Positions 1 through 5,875 of a stretch of DNA of 6,642 nt are shown piece by piece. Every line of letters begins with the position of its first letter. Positions within the stretch are counted from its first letter, which is position 1. The translations under genes were made by a program, and so were the position numbers. Below the pieces are notes generated by a model. The model was given only the letters and a program-made list of their open reading frames with translations. It did not search any database and had not been told where the DNA came from. The stretch is from Dehalococcoidia bacterium (GTDB lineage: Bacteria; Chloroflexota; Dehalococcoidia; DSTF01; JALHUB01), in the NCBI GenBank assembly GCA_022865685.1, contig JALHUB010000059.1:1-6642 (forward strand), in the 5' to 3' direction.

Positions 1-265
1 CCGCCTGGGGAGCGGCGTTATCGTCCTCGGCACGGTCGTCGATGGGCGGCCGAGCCTGCTGGCGATGGTCACGCCTGATCTGACGAGTCGCGGCCTGAAC
101 GCCGGCGAGCTCGTAAAGCGGGCGGCACAGGTCACCGGCGGCGGCGGCGGCGGACGGCCGGAGATGGCGCAGGCCGGCGGCCGCGACGCGTCGCGTCTCG
201 ATGAGGCGCTGCGCGTGGCGAAGGAGCTGGCGGCGGAAAAGATGAAGGGGCTGAAGGACTCATAG
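1..265 (+). CDS. alaS: Alanyl-tRNA synthetase, C-terminal end (partial, 5' truncated)
   Basis: This is the last 87 codons of alanyl-tRNA synthetase, the cytoplasmic enzyme that charges tRNA-Ala; the reading frame is already open at base 2 and ends at TAG 263-265. The visible part is the DHHA1 domain, recognised by the six-glycine run followed by RPEMAQAGG (roughly bases 138-182), which is the hallmark of the extreme C-terminus of bacterial AlaRS. The catalytic, tRNA-recognition and editing domains lie upstream of the window. A DHHA1 domain also occurs in DHH phosphoesterases and stand-alone AlaX editing proteins, but the glycine-run/AQAGG signature and the downstream ruvX and mltG genes, a common neighbourhood for alaS, make AlaRS the clear choice. 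The stop shares its last base with the ruvX GTG start, so the genes are probably translationally coupled. Confidence 0.96.
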   Translation, partial: RLGSGVIVLGTVVDGRPSLLAMVTPDLTSRGLNAGELVKRAAQVTGGGGGGRPEMAQAGGRDASRLDEALRVAKELAAEKMKGLKDS

Positions 266-690
266 TGCGCATGCTTGGGCTAGACGTCGGCGACCGGCGC
301 ATCGGCCTGGCGATAAGCGACCCCAACGGGCAGGTCGCCGTGCCCCTGCGCACGCTGCATCGCACTGCGCAGGACGGCGCCGTCGACGCCATAGCGGCGC
401 TGGTCGCGGAGGAGAACGTCGAAGCGATTGTCGTCGGCCTGCCGCTGCGGCTCGATGGCAGCGCCGGGTCGCAGGCGGAGAGCGTGCAGGAGTTCGTGCG
501 ACAACTGCTGCCCGCCGTCAACGTGCCGGTCACGCTATGGGACGAGCGGCTGTCGACGGTGCAGGCGGAGCAGCTCCTGCGGCGCGACGGTCCCCCCTCG
601 CGAAAAGGCAAGGCGGAGCGGGATTCGCTGGCGGCGGCGATTATTCTTCAAGGATACCTGGACAGCAGGCCGGGTAGGCAGGCGGAATAG
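265..690 (+). CDS. ruvX: RuvX/YqgF family RNase H-fold nuclease
   Basis: A 141-residue protein of the YqgF/RuvX family, close to the usual family length of about 140. Members have an RNase H-like fold and are implicated in 5'-end processing of pre-16S rRNA and, by older annotation, in Holliday-junction resolution. Visible family signatures are GLDVGDRRIGLA (residues 5-16, with first metal-binding Asp7), VVGLPLRLDGS (56-66), WDERLST (92-98, with Glu94) and DSLAAAIILQGYLD (120-133, with Asp120); the acidic active-site set therefore looks complete. The GTG start at 265 is chosen because it gives the usual MR-x-LGLD N-terminus and has an AAGGA-like ribosome site at 254-258; ATG 271 is a possible alternative that removes two residues. 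It overlaps the alaS stop by one base, and mltG follows after 6 bases. Confidence 0.95.
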   Translation: MRMLGLDVGDRRIGLAISDPNGQVAVPLRTLHRTAQDGAVDAIAALVAEENVEAIVVGLPLRLDGSAGSQAESVQEFVRQLLPAVNVPVTLWDERLSTVQAEQLLRRDGPPSRKGKAERDSLAAAIILQGYLDSRPGRQAE

Positions 691-696
691 AGGCTG

Positions 697-1755
697 ATGT
701 CGAAGATCGTGCCCGCGGCGGTTGCGGCCCTGGCGCTGGTGACGATAGGTATCGTCGGCTGGGCGATGTCGGCTGTTCCGTCCACCATTCTCGGCAGCGA
801 GCTGTCCGACGCCCTCGCGCCGGCGCCCGCGAACGGCGTCGCAACCGTCACCATCGAAGACGGCGATGGAGCGAAGAAAATCGCGGAAGAGTTGGAGGAG
901 GGGGGCGTGATCCAGAGCGCGCGCCTCTTTCGCGTCCTCGCTGCCTTCATGGGCATCGAGAACGAGCTCGTCGCCGGCGACTACGAGTTCGACCAGGGGA
1001 TGACCACCCTTACTGTCATCGACCGCATCCACAACGGCGTCACGGCGCCACTGATGGTGACGGTGCCGGAGGGACTGCGCGTCGAGGAGATAGCCGATCT
1101 CCTCGAAGAGAAAGGGGTCCTTTCGAATGAGGACTTCCTGAGCGCGGTCAAGGAGGACTACCCGGAGCCGTTCCTGCCGGAGAACGCCGGCGAACGTAAC
1201 ATCCAGGGGTACCTCTTCCCGGCCACCTACGGTTTCTCTCGCAGCACGAGCGGCCGGCAGGCCGTCCAGCAGATGCTGGACGCCTTCGACAAGCAGGTCG
1301 TCGCAGACGTGCAGCCGCAGCTAGCGACAACCGGCCTCACGCTGGACCAGGTCATCACCCTGGCGTCGATCGTCGAGCGCGAAGCCGTCAAGCCGGAGGA
1401 GCGGCCGCTCATCGCCAGCGTCTACCTCAACCGCACGAAGGTGGGCATCGCGCTCCAGGCCGACCCGACTGTCCAGTTCGCTCTCGCGAACGACCCGCAG
1501 AGCGTCGCGAGATACGGCTATTGGAAGCAGGAGCTTTCGCTCGCCGACCTGGAAATCGATTCGCCCTACAACACTTATAAGAACAGCGGCCTGCCGCCTG
1601 GGCCCATCGCCTGCCCCGGCCTCGACTCGATTCGGGCCGTGGTGCGGCCGGCGCGGACCAACTATCTCTTCTTCGTCGCCAAGGATGACGGCAGCCACGT
1701 GTTCGCCGAGACTATGGAGGAGCACCTCCGGAACGTCCAGCTCTACCAGCACTAG
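697..1755 (+). CDS. mltG: Endolytic murein transglycosylase MltG (YceG-like)
   Basis: A 352-residue membrane-anchored lytic transglycosylase that cleaves nascent peptidoglycan strands and is thought to end glycan polymerisation. A single hydrophobic N-terminal segment (about residues 4-27) anchors it with the rest outside the membrane. A small LysM-like region (about 48-120, including EDGDGAKKIAEELEEGGVI and the ADGDYEF-like AGDYEFDQG) precedes the YceG catalytic domain. Family motifs visible are IQGYLFPATY (169-178), LASIVEREA (222-230), QADPTVQFA (254-262), SPYNTYKNSGLPPGPI (289-304) and YLFFVAKDDGSHVF (323-336). By family knowledge the catalytic glutamate is in the SIVE motif, here Glu227. 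ATG 697 is the first start after an in-frame stop at 688-690; the ribosome site is modest (GAGG at 690-693, or GGCGGA at 681-686). The N-terminus has only one Lys before the membrane segment, fewer positive charges than usual. Presence of MltG implies a peptidoglycan-making cell. Confidence 0.94.
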   Translation: MSKIVPAAVAALALVTIGIVGWAMSAVPSTILGSELSDALAPAPANGVATVTIEDGDGAKKIAEELEEGGVIQSARLFRVLAAFMGIENELVAGDYEFDQGMTTLTVIDRIHNGVTAPLMVTVPEGLRVEEIADLLEEKGVLSNEDFLSAVKEDYPEPFLPENAGERNIQGYLFPATYGFSRSTSGRQAVQQMLDAFDKQVVADVQPQLATTGLTLDQVITLASIVEREAVKPEERPLIASVYLNRTKVGIALQADPTVQFALANDPQSVARYGYWKQELSLADLEIDSPYNTYKNSGLPPGPIACPGLDSIRAVVRPARTNYLFFVAKDDGSHVFAETMEEHLRNVQLYQH

Positions 1756-1794
1756 CGTCGCGCGCCTCGCCGTCGGCCAATCGGGGATCGAGCC

Positions 1795-2652
1795 ATGAAA
1801 CGAGTCGGCCTTATCGGGCATCCGATTGCGCATTCGCTGTCGCCGGCGATTCAGAACGCGGCGTTCATCCACCACGGCCGCGAGGAGCGCTACGAGCTCT
1901 GGGACACAGAGGCGTCGCGGCTGGAAGCACGCATCCGCGACCTGCGCGGCGACGGCTTCCTCGGCGCGAACGTCACGGTGCCTTACAAGCAGGCGGTGAT
2001 GCCGTACCTCGACCGGCTCGACTCGCTGGCCGAGGAGACGGGCGCGGTCAATACGATCGTGAACGAAGGCGGTCGTCTCGCCGGCCACAACACCGACGTG
2101 ACGGGCTTCGCGCAGGTGCTGTCCGCGGCGGGCTTCTCGACGAAAGAGGCTGGCGTCGTCGTGCTCGGCGCGGGAGGCGCGGCGCGGGCAGTCGGGCTCG
2201 TCCTCGTGCGCGAGGGGGCAGCGTCAATCGACCTCTGCGACATCGACATCGACCGCGCGCGGGCGCTGGCGGAGCACCTCCGCTCTCTATCGGAGGGGCG
2301 GACGGCCGTGCGGGCCCATGCGCCCTCCGACGCGGGCTTTCGCGAGGCGGTGACAGGCTGTCGCCTTCTGATAAACTGTACCCCGGCCGGCACGCGCCAT
2401 AGCGACATCGAGGGTCGGACGCCGCTCGACGCGGAGGCCATCCCGTCGGGCGCGCTCGTGTTCGACCTCGTGTACAACCCGCCGCTGACGCCGCTCATGG
2501 CCGCCGCGGAGGCGCACGGGGCGCAGGCCGTCGGCGGACTGTCGATGCTCGTGTATCAAGCGGCTGCGTCCTTCAAGCTCTGGACGGGCCTCGACGCGCC
2601 GGTCGACATCATGCTGGCGGCGGCTCGACAAGCGCTGGACGCCGCAAATTGA
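1795..2652 (+). CDS. aroE: Shikimate dehydrogenase AroE, with atypical (NAD-type) cofactor motif
   Basis: A 285-residue enzyme of full family length that reversibly reduces 3-dehydroshikimate to shikimate (step 4 of the pathway). The substrate half shows SLSP with Ser14 and Ser16, NVTVPYK (59-65) with catalytic Lys65, AVNT with Asn86, and NTD (99-101) with catalytic Asp101. The Rossmann half shows LGAGGAARA (124-132), NCTPAGT (194-200), YNPPLTPL (227-234) and GGLSMLVYQAA (247-257) with substrate-contacting Gln255. Keeping both serines of the SxS motif argues for shikimate rather than quinate as main substrate. Unusually, the NRT motif that binds the NADP 2'-phosphate is replaced by Asp149-Ile150-Asp151 in CDIDIDRARAL, which resembles NAD-using quinate/shikimate dehydrogenases; Arg154 is kept. 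The ATG at 1795 has a GGGGA site 7 bases upstream (1783-1787). It follows mltG by 39 bases, the longest gap in the + strand set, and precedes aroC by 25. Confidence 0.95.
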   Translation: MKRVGLIGHPIAHSLSPAIQNAAFIHHGREERYELWDTEASRLEARIRDLRGDGFLGANVTVPYKQAVMPYLDRLDSLAEETGAVNTIVNEGGRLAGHNTDVTGFAQVLSAAGFSTKEAGVVVLGAGGAARAVGLVLVREGAASIDLCDIDIDRARALAEHLRSLSEGRTAVRAHAPSDAGFREAVTGCRLLINCTPAGTRHSDIEGRTPLDAEAIPSGALVFDLVYNPPLTPLMAAAEAHGAQAVGGLSMLVYQAAASFKLWTGLDAPVDIMLAAARQALDAAN

Positions 2653-2665
2653 CATAACGTCTGCG

Positions 2666-2675
2666 AAGGAGAGGG
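2666..2675 (+). promoter_or_regulatory. Strong Shine-Dalgarno site of aroC, deciding a TTG start
   Basis: The purine run AAGGAGAGGG lies in the aroE-aroC gap, with AGGAG (2667-2671) six bases before TTG 2678. It is the best ribosome site on the + strand and it fixes the rare TTG as the aroC start, since the next in-frame Met is only at residue 90, well past the conserved N-terminal GESHG motif. Confidence 0.85.
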
Positions 2676-2677
2676 AG

Positions 2678-3850
2678 TTGACGCTTCGTTTTCTCACGGC
2701 AGGGGAGTCGCACGGCAAGGCGCTGACCGCCATCATTGAAGGGATTCCCGCGGGACTGGCGCTGGCTGAAGACTACATCGCGCACGACCTGCGGCGGCGA
2801 CAGGGCGGGCGCGGGCGCGGCGGACGGCAGCAGATCGAGTCGGACCGCGCGGAGATCGTCTCCGGCGTGCGTTACGGCCTGACGCTCGGCAGCCCGATAA
2901 CGCTTGTCATCGCCAACCGCGACTGGGAAGACTGGCGCGACGTGATGGCGGTCGTGGTGCCTTCGGGGCCTGTCGAGCCGGTGACGCGACTGCGGCCCGG
3001 CCACGCCGACCTCCCGGGCGCGATGAAGTATGGCCAGACTGACATCCGCAACGTCCTCGAACGGGCCAGCGCCCGCGAGACGGCGGCGCGCGTTGCCGTC
3101 GGGGCCGTGGCGCGACGCTTCCTCGAAGAGTCCGGCGTCGAGATTCACAGCCACACCGTCGCCATCGGCGGTATCGAAGCGAGCGTAGCGGGCGATCCGG
3201 ACTGGCAGGCGGTGGAGGAGTCGCCGCTACGCTGCGCCGACCCCGACGCTGAGCGCCGCATGCTCGACGCCATCGACGCCGCGCGCGCGGACGGCGACAG
3301 CCTCGGCGGCGTGACGGAGGTGCGGGCGACTGGCGTTCCCATCGGCCTCGGGAGCCACGTCCAGTGGGACCGTCGCCTCAGCGGCCTGCTGGCCCAGGCG
3401 GTGATGAGCATTCCATCCGTGAAGGGCGTGGAAACCGGCGAGGGCTTCACCGTGGCGCGGATGCGCGGCTTCGAGTCGCATGACGTCATCCTGCCCGTCG
3501 GCGAGTGGGCCGGGCGGCCCTGGCGGCGCGCCTCCAATCACGCCGGCGGCCTCGAAGGCGGCATGACGAACGGCGAGCCGCTGGTCGTGCGCGCGGCGCT
3601 GAAGCCGATATCGACGCTTGCGCGACCGCTGCCGTCGGCGGACCTGGCGACGGGCGAGAGCGTAGAGGCCCACTACGAGCGCTCCGACATCTGCATCGTG
3701 CCGGTAGCGGGCGTGATAGCCGAGGCGGTGGTGGCCATCGTCCTGGCGGGCGCGATGCTCGACAAGTTCGGCGGCGACCACATCGATGAGACGCTGCGCA
3801 ACTACCGCGCGTACGTCGAGACGGTCGGGCCGCACCCTGCTGGTGGATAG
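2678..3850 (+). CDS. aroC: Chorismate synthase
   Basis: A 390-residue chorismate synthase, the FMN-dependent enzyme that removes phosphate from 5-enolpyruvylshikimate 3-phosphate to give chorismate (step 7). The length matches the longer bacterial form (about 390). Conserved elements are LTAGESHGKALTAIIEG (6-22) with His12, RRQGGRGRGGR (40-50), LGSPITLVIANRDWEDW (70-86), RPGHADLPGAMKYG (106-119) with His109, RASARETAARVAVGAVAR (129-146), the FMN-associated SNHAGGLEGGMTNGEP (286-301) and ALKPIST (307-313), and FGGDHIDETLRN (364-375). His12 and His109 correspond to the two conserved active-site histidines of the family. Translation starts at TTG 2678, supported by AAGGAGAG upstream and by the homologous N-terminus (M-x-LRFLTAGESHG). 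The enzyme needs reduced FMN; no dedicated flavin reductase gene is adjacent. The stop at 3848-3850 lies four bases before the aroK-aroB start. Confidence 0.97.
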   Translation: MTLRFLTAGESHGKALTAIIEGIPAGLALAEDYIAHDLRRRQGGRGRGGRQQIESDRAEIVSGVRYGLTLGSPITLVIANRDWEDWRDVMAVVVPSGPVEPVTRLRPGHADLPGAMKYGQTDIRNVLERASARETAARVAVGAVARRFLEESGVEIHSHTVAIGGIEASVAGDPDWQAVEESPLRCADPDAERRMLDAIDAARADGDSLGGVTEVRATGVPIGLGSHVQWDRRLSGLLAQAVMSIPSVKGVETGEGFTVARMRGFESHDVILPVGEWAGRPWRRASNHAGGLEGGMTNGEPLVVRAALKPISTLARPLPSADLATGESVEAHYERSDICIVPVAGVIAEAVVAIVLAGAMLDKFGGDHIDETLRNYRAYVETVGPHPAGG

Positions 3851-3854
3851 CGCC

Positions 3855-5588
3855 ATGCCATCCGAACCGCCGGGCCGCATCTTCCTCACGGGCTTCTCGT
3901 TCAGCGGCAAGTCCCACGTCGCGCCGCTGGTCGCGACGATCCTCGGCTGGCGCGCCGTCGACCTCGATGACCTGATCGAACAGGCCGCGGGCAAGCCGGT
4001 CCCCGCGATCTTTGCCGAGGAAGGCGAGCCCGGCTTCCGCCTGCGCGAGACGGAGGCGCTGCGTCGCGCCTGTGGCGAGACCGAGGTCGTCGTGGCTACG
4101 GGCGGAGGCGTCGTTCTCGCTGAGGAGAACCGGCGGCTCATGGCGGAGAGCGGCCTCGTCGTCTGCCTGGAGGCGCGCCCGCAGACGATCCACACCCGGC
4201 TCCAGCTGCCCGACGGCGGCAGCGAATCGGAGCGGCCGCTGCTGCGCGGCCCCGACCCGCTAGGACGCATTCGCCACCTCAAGGCGCTGCGCCAGCCGCT
4301 GTACGCCCTCGCCGACTTCACCGTCCACACCGACGACCTGACGCCGGAGCTGGTCGCTGAAGAGGCCGTCCGCGCCTGGCGTCGCTTCGCCGAATGCCTC
4401 TCGTATGATGAGGGGCGATTGGCCGGAGCGTCGTCCGGAGGCACCCCCGCTGTCATGGGCGACGTGCCCGTCGAAGAGGCCGGGCCCATCTGCAACGTCA
4501 GGACCGAGACGTCGGACTACGCCGTCTACGCCGGCTGGGGGACCATCGAAAAGCTGGGCGAGAAGCTGCGAGAGGCGGGCCTGAGCGGCGACGTCTACGT
4601 CATCACCGACTCCAACGTCCATGGCGACTACGGCGGCCGGATCGCAGACGCGCTGAGCGGCGAGGGCTTCGCCGTCCATACGCACGTCTTTCCCGCGGGC
4701 GAGGCGAGCAAGACGCTGGGGCGGGCGTCGGAAATCTACGACTGGCTCACGTCGCACAGGGCCGAGCGCGGGCAGGGCGTCGTCGCGCTGGGCGGCGGCG
4801 TCGCCGGCGACCTGGCGGGCTTCGTGGCCGCGACGTATCTGCGTGGCCTGCCTCTCGTCCAGGTCCCGACGAGCCTGCTGGCGATGGTCGACGCGTCGAT
4901 CGGCGGCAAGGTCGCCGTTGACCAGCGGGAAGCAAAAAACCTTATCGGCGCGTTCTACCAGCCGCTGCTCGTCTTCGCCGACGTGGCGACGCTGCGCACG
5001 CTGCCGGAGCGCGAGCTGACCTCCGGTTGGGCGGAAGTCATCAAGCACGCTCTGATCATGGACCCCGATCTGCTGGCGCAACTGGAAGACCGCGTCGATG
5101 CGCTTCGCGCCCTCGAGCCGAACGTGACGACACAGGTTGTGCGATGCTCTATGGCGCTCAAGGCGCAGGTCGTGGCGGAAGACGAGCGCGAGCTGACGGG
5201 TCGGCGCAGCATCCTCAACTACGGCCATACAGCCGGTCACGCGCTGGAGGCCGCGACGGGGTACGGCTTCCTTCTGCACGGCGAAGCCGTCGCCCTGGGC
5301 ATGCTCGTCGCGGCGGAGATCGGACGGCGCATGGGTCTGACGCCGCCGGAGCTCGTCGAGCGGCAGGAGGCGCTGCTGGAGCGCTTCGATCTCCTGCGGC
5401 CGCTTCCAAAGATTTCGGCCGACGCAGTACTCGCGGCCATGAGCCTCGACAAGAAGGTCAGCGGCAAGAGCATCCGCTGGGTGCTGTTGACCGGCGTCGG
5501 GAAGCCGGTGCTGCGAAGCGACGTGCCTCTGCCGCTGGCGCGCGAGGTGGTGGAGGAACTGCTGGCGTCTCAGGGGGAACGCGTGTGA
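3855..5588 (+). CDS. aroKB: Bifunctional shikimate kinase / 3-dehydroquinate synthase (AroK-AroB fusion)
   Basis: One uninterrupted frame encodes 577 residues with two enzymes. Residues about 8-178 are shikimate kinase (step 5): P-loop GFSFSGKS (13-20), shikimate-binding DLDD (36-39), FR (61-62), GGG (83-85), lid arginine in ERPLL (Arg127) and LRQPLY (Arg146). Residues about 214-570 are NAD-dependent 3-dehydroquinate synthase (step 2): GGGVAGDLAGFVAATYLRG (313-331), PTSLLAMVDASIGGKVAVD (338-356), KNLIGAFYQP (361-370), metal ligands Glu394 (WAEVIKH), His458 (NYGHTAGH) and His475 (LHGEAV). Both active sites look complete. A poorly conserved linker of about 35 residues joins them. The fusion is known elsewhere (Thermotoga has this domain order), so it is uncommon but not new. 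Start: ATG 3855, with a weak GGTGGA at 3842-3847 overlapping the aroC end; the frame stays open upstream to 3786, but the extra residues overlap aroC and match nothing. GTG 3843 is a less likely start. The P-loop is slightly odd: Phe replaces the usual Gly at position 4. Confidence 0.95.
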   Translation: MPSEPPGRIFLTGFSFSGKSHVAPLVATILGWRAVDLDDLIEQAAGKPVPAIFAEEGEPGFRLRETEALRRACGETEVVVATGGGVVLAEENRRLMAESGLVVCLEARPQTIHTRLQLPDGGSESERPLLRGPDPLGRIRHLKALRQPLYALADFTVHTDDLTPELVAEEAVRAWRRFAECLSYDEGRLAGASSGGTPAVMGDVPVEEAGPICNVRTETSDYAVYAGWGTIEKLGEKLREAGLSGDVYVITDSNVHGDYGGRIADALSGEGFAVHTHVFPAGEASKTLGRASEIYDWLTSHRAERGQGVVALGGGVAGDLAGFVAATYLRGLPLVQVPTSLLAMVDASIGGKVAVDQREAKNLIGAFYQPLLVFADVATLRTLPERELTSGWAEVIKHALIMDPDLLAQLEDRVDALRALEPNVTTQVVRCSMALKAQVVAEDERELTGRRSILNYGHTAGHALEAATGYGFLLHGEAVALGMLVAAEIGRRMGLTPPELVERQEALLERFDLLRPLPKISADAVLAAMSLDKKVSGKSIRWVLLTGVGKPVLRSDVPLPLAREVVEELLASQGERV

Positions 5589-5875
5589 CCGAGGAGGAGC
5601 AGGCCGCCCTCGGGGCCGTCGTCCGCGGCGTGGTGCAAGCCATCGGCTTCCGGCAGTTCGTCATCATGCACGCGCGCGCCCTCGGCCTTTCCGGCTACGT
5701 GCGCAACGGTAACGACGGCCGCAGCGTCGAGGTCGTCGCCGAAGGACTGCGGCCCGCCCTCGAAGAGCTGGTGCGGCACTTGTGGAAGGGACCATTCATG
5801 GCGCGGGTCGATAGCGTGCAGGTGCGCTGGACGACGCCCAGCGGCGAGTTCGGCCGCTTCGAGGCGCGCTTCTAA
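5585..5875 (+). CDS. acyP: Acylphosphatase
   Basis: A 96-residue protein of the common-type acylphosphatase family, a small cytoplasmic alpha/beta enzyme that hydrolyses carboxyl-phosphate bonds such as acetyl- or carbamoyl-phosphate; its cellular role in bacteria is poorly defined. The first signature appears as GVVQAIGFRQFV (residues 15-26) with catalytic Arg23, and the second as GLSGYVRNGNDGRSVEVVAEG (from 34) with catalytic Asn41; both key residues sit at their canonical numbers. The phosphate loop departs from the usual VQGVGFR by reading VQAIGFR. The GTG at 5585 is preferred because it forms a GTGA overlap with the aroKB stop (5586-5588), has GGGGG at 5573-5577 seven bases upstream, and gives the usual family length. 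The frame is open farther upstream to 5027, but that part is the out-of-frame shadow of aroB. It is the last gene of the + strand block and its stop overlaps the stop of the converging mobB. Confidence 0.93.
   Translation: MTEEEQAALGAVVRGVVQAIGFRQFVIMHARALGLSGYVRNGNDGRSVEVVAEGLRPALEELVRHLWKGPFMARVDSVQVRWTTPSGEFGRFEARF

Noticed and set aside
135..156. GGC repeat tract
   Set aside because: It encodes the six-glycine run that is a conserved part of the AlaRS DHHA1 domain, so it is protein-constrained and not a microsatellite of interest.
1756..1794. mltG-aroE gap as a possible terminator or promoter
   Set aside because: The 39 bases contain no clear hairpin with a T-run and no -35/-10 pair; only a weak GGGGA ribosome site for aroE is visible.
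1321..2088. Open frame of 255 codons on the - strand
   Set aside because: It spans the antisense of mltG's end, the gap and aroE's start, which are all explained by + strand genes; no family resemblance.
2649..2654. TTGACA, a perfect -35 hexamer, at the aroE stop before aroC
   Set aside because: No TATAAT-like -10 element lies 16-18 bases downstream; that position is occupied by the purine-rich ribosome site. In a tight gene cluster it is most likely chance.
3227..4495. Long open frame of 422 codons on the - strand
   Set aside because: It lies antisense to aroC and aroKB, both of which show full family motifs. The translation is rich in Arg, Ser and Ala with no recognisable fold, as expected for a shadow frame in high-GC DNA.
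4260..5279. Open frame of 339 codons on the - strand
   Set aside because: Antisense to the AroB domain; Arg/Asp/Val-rich composition, no motif and no supporting ribosome site noticed.
5027..5584. Upstream extension of the acylphosphatase frame
   Set aside because: The extra residues are an out-of-frame reading of the AroB coding region, low in complexity (Arg, Gly, Ala), and the family length is met from GTG 5585.
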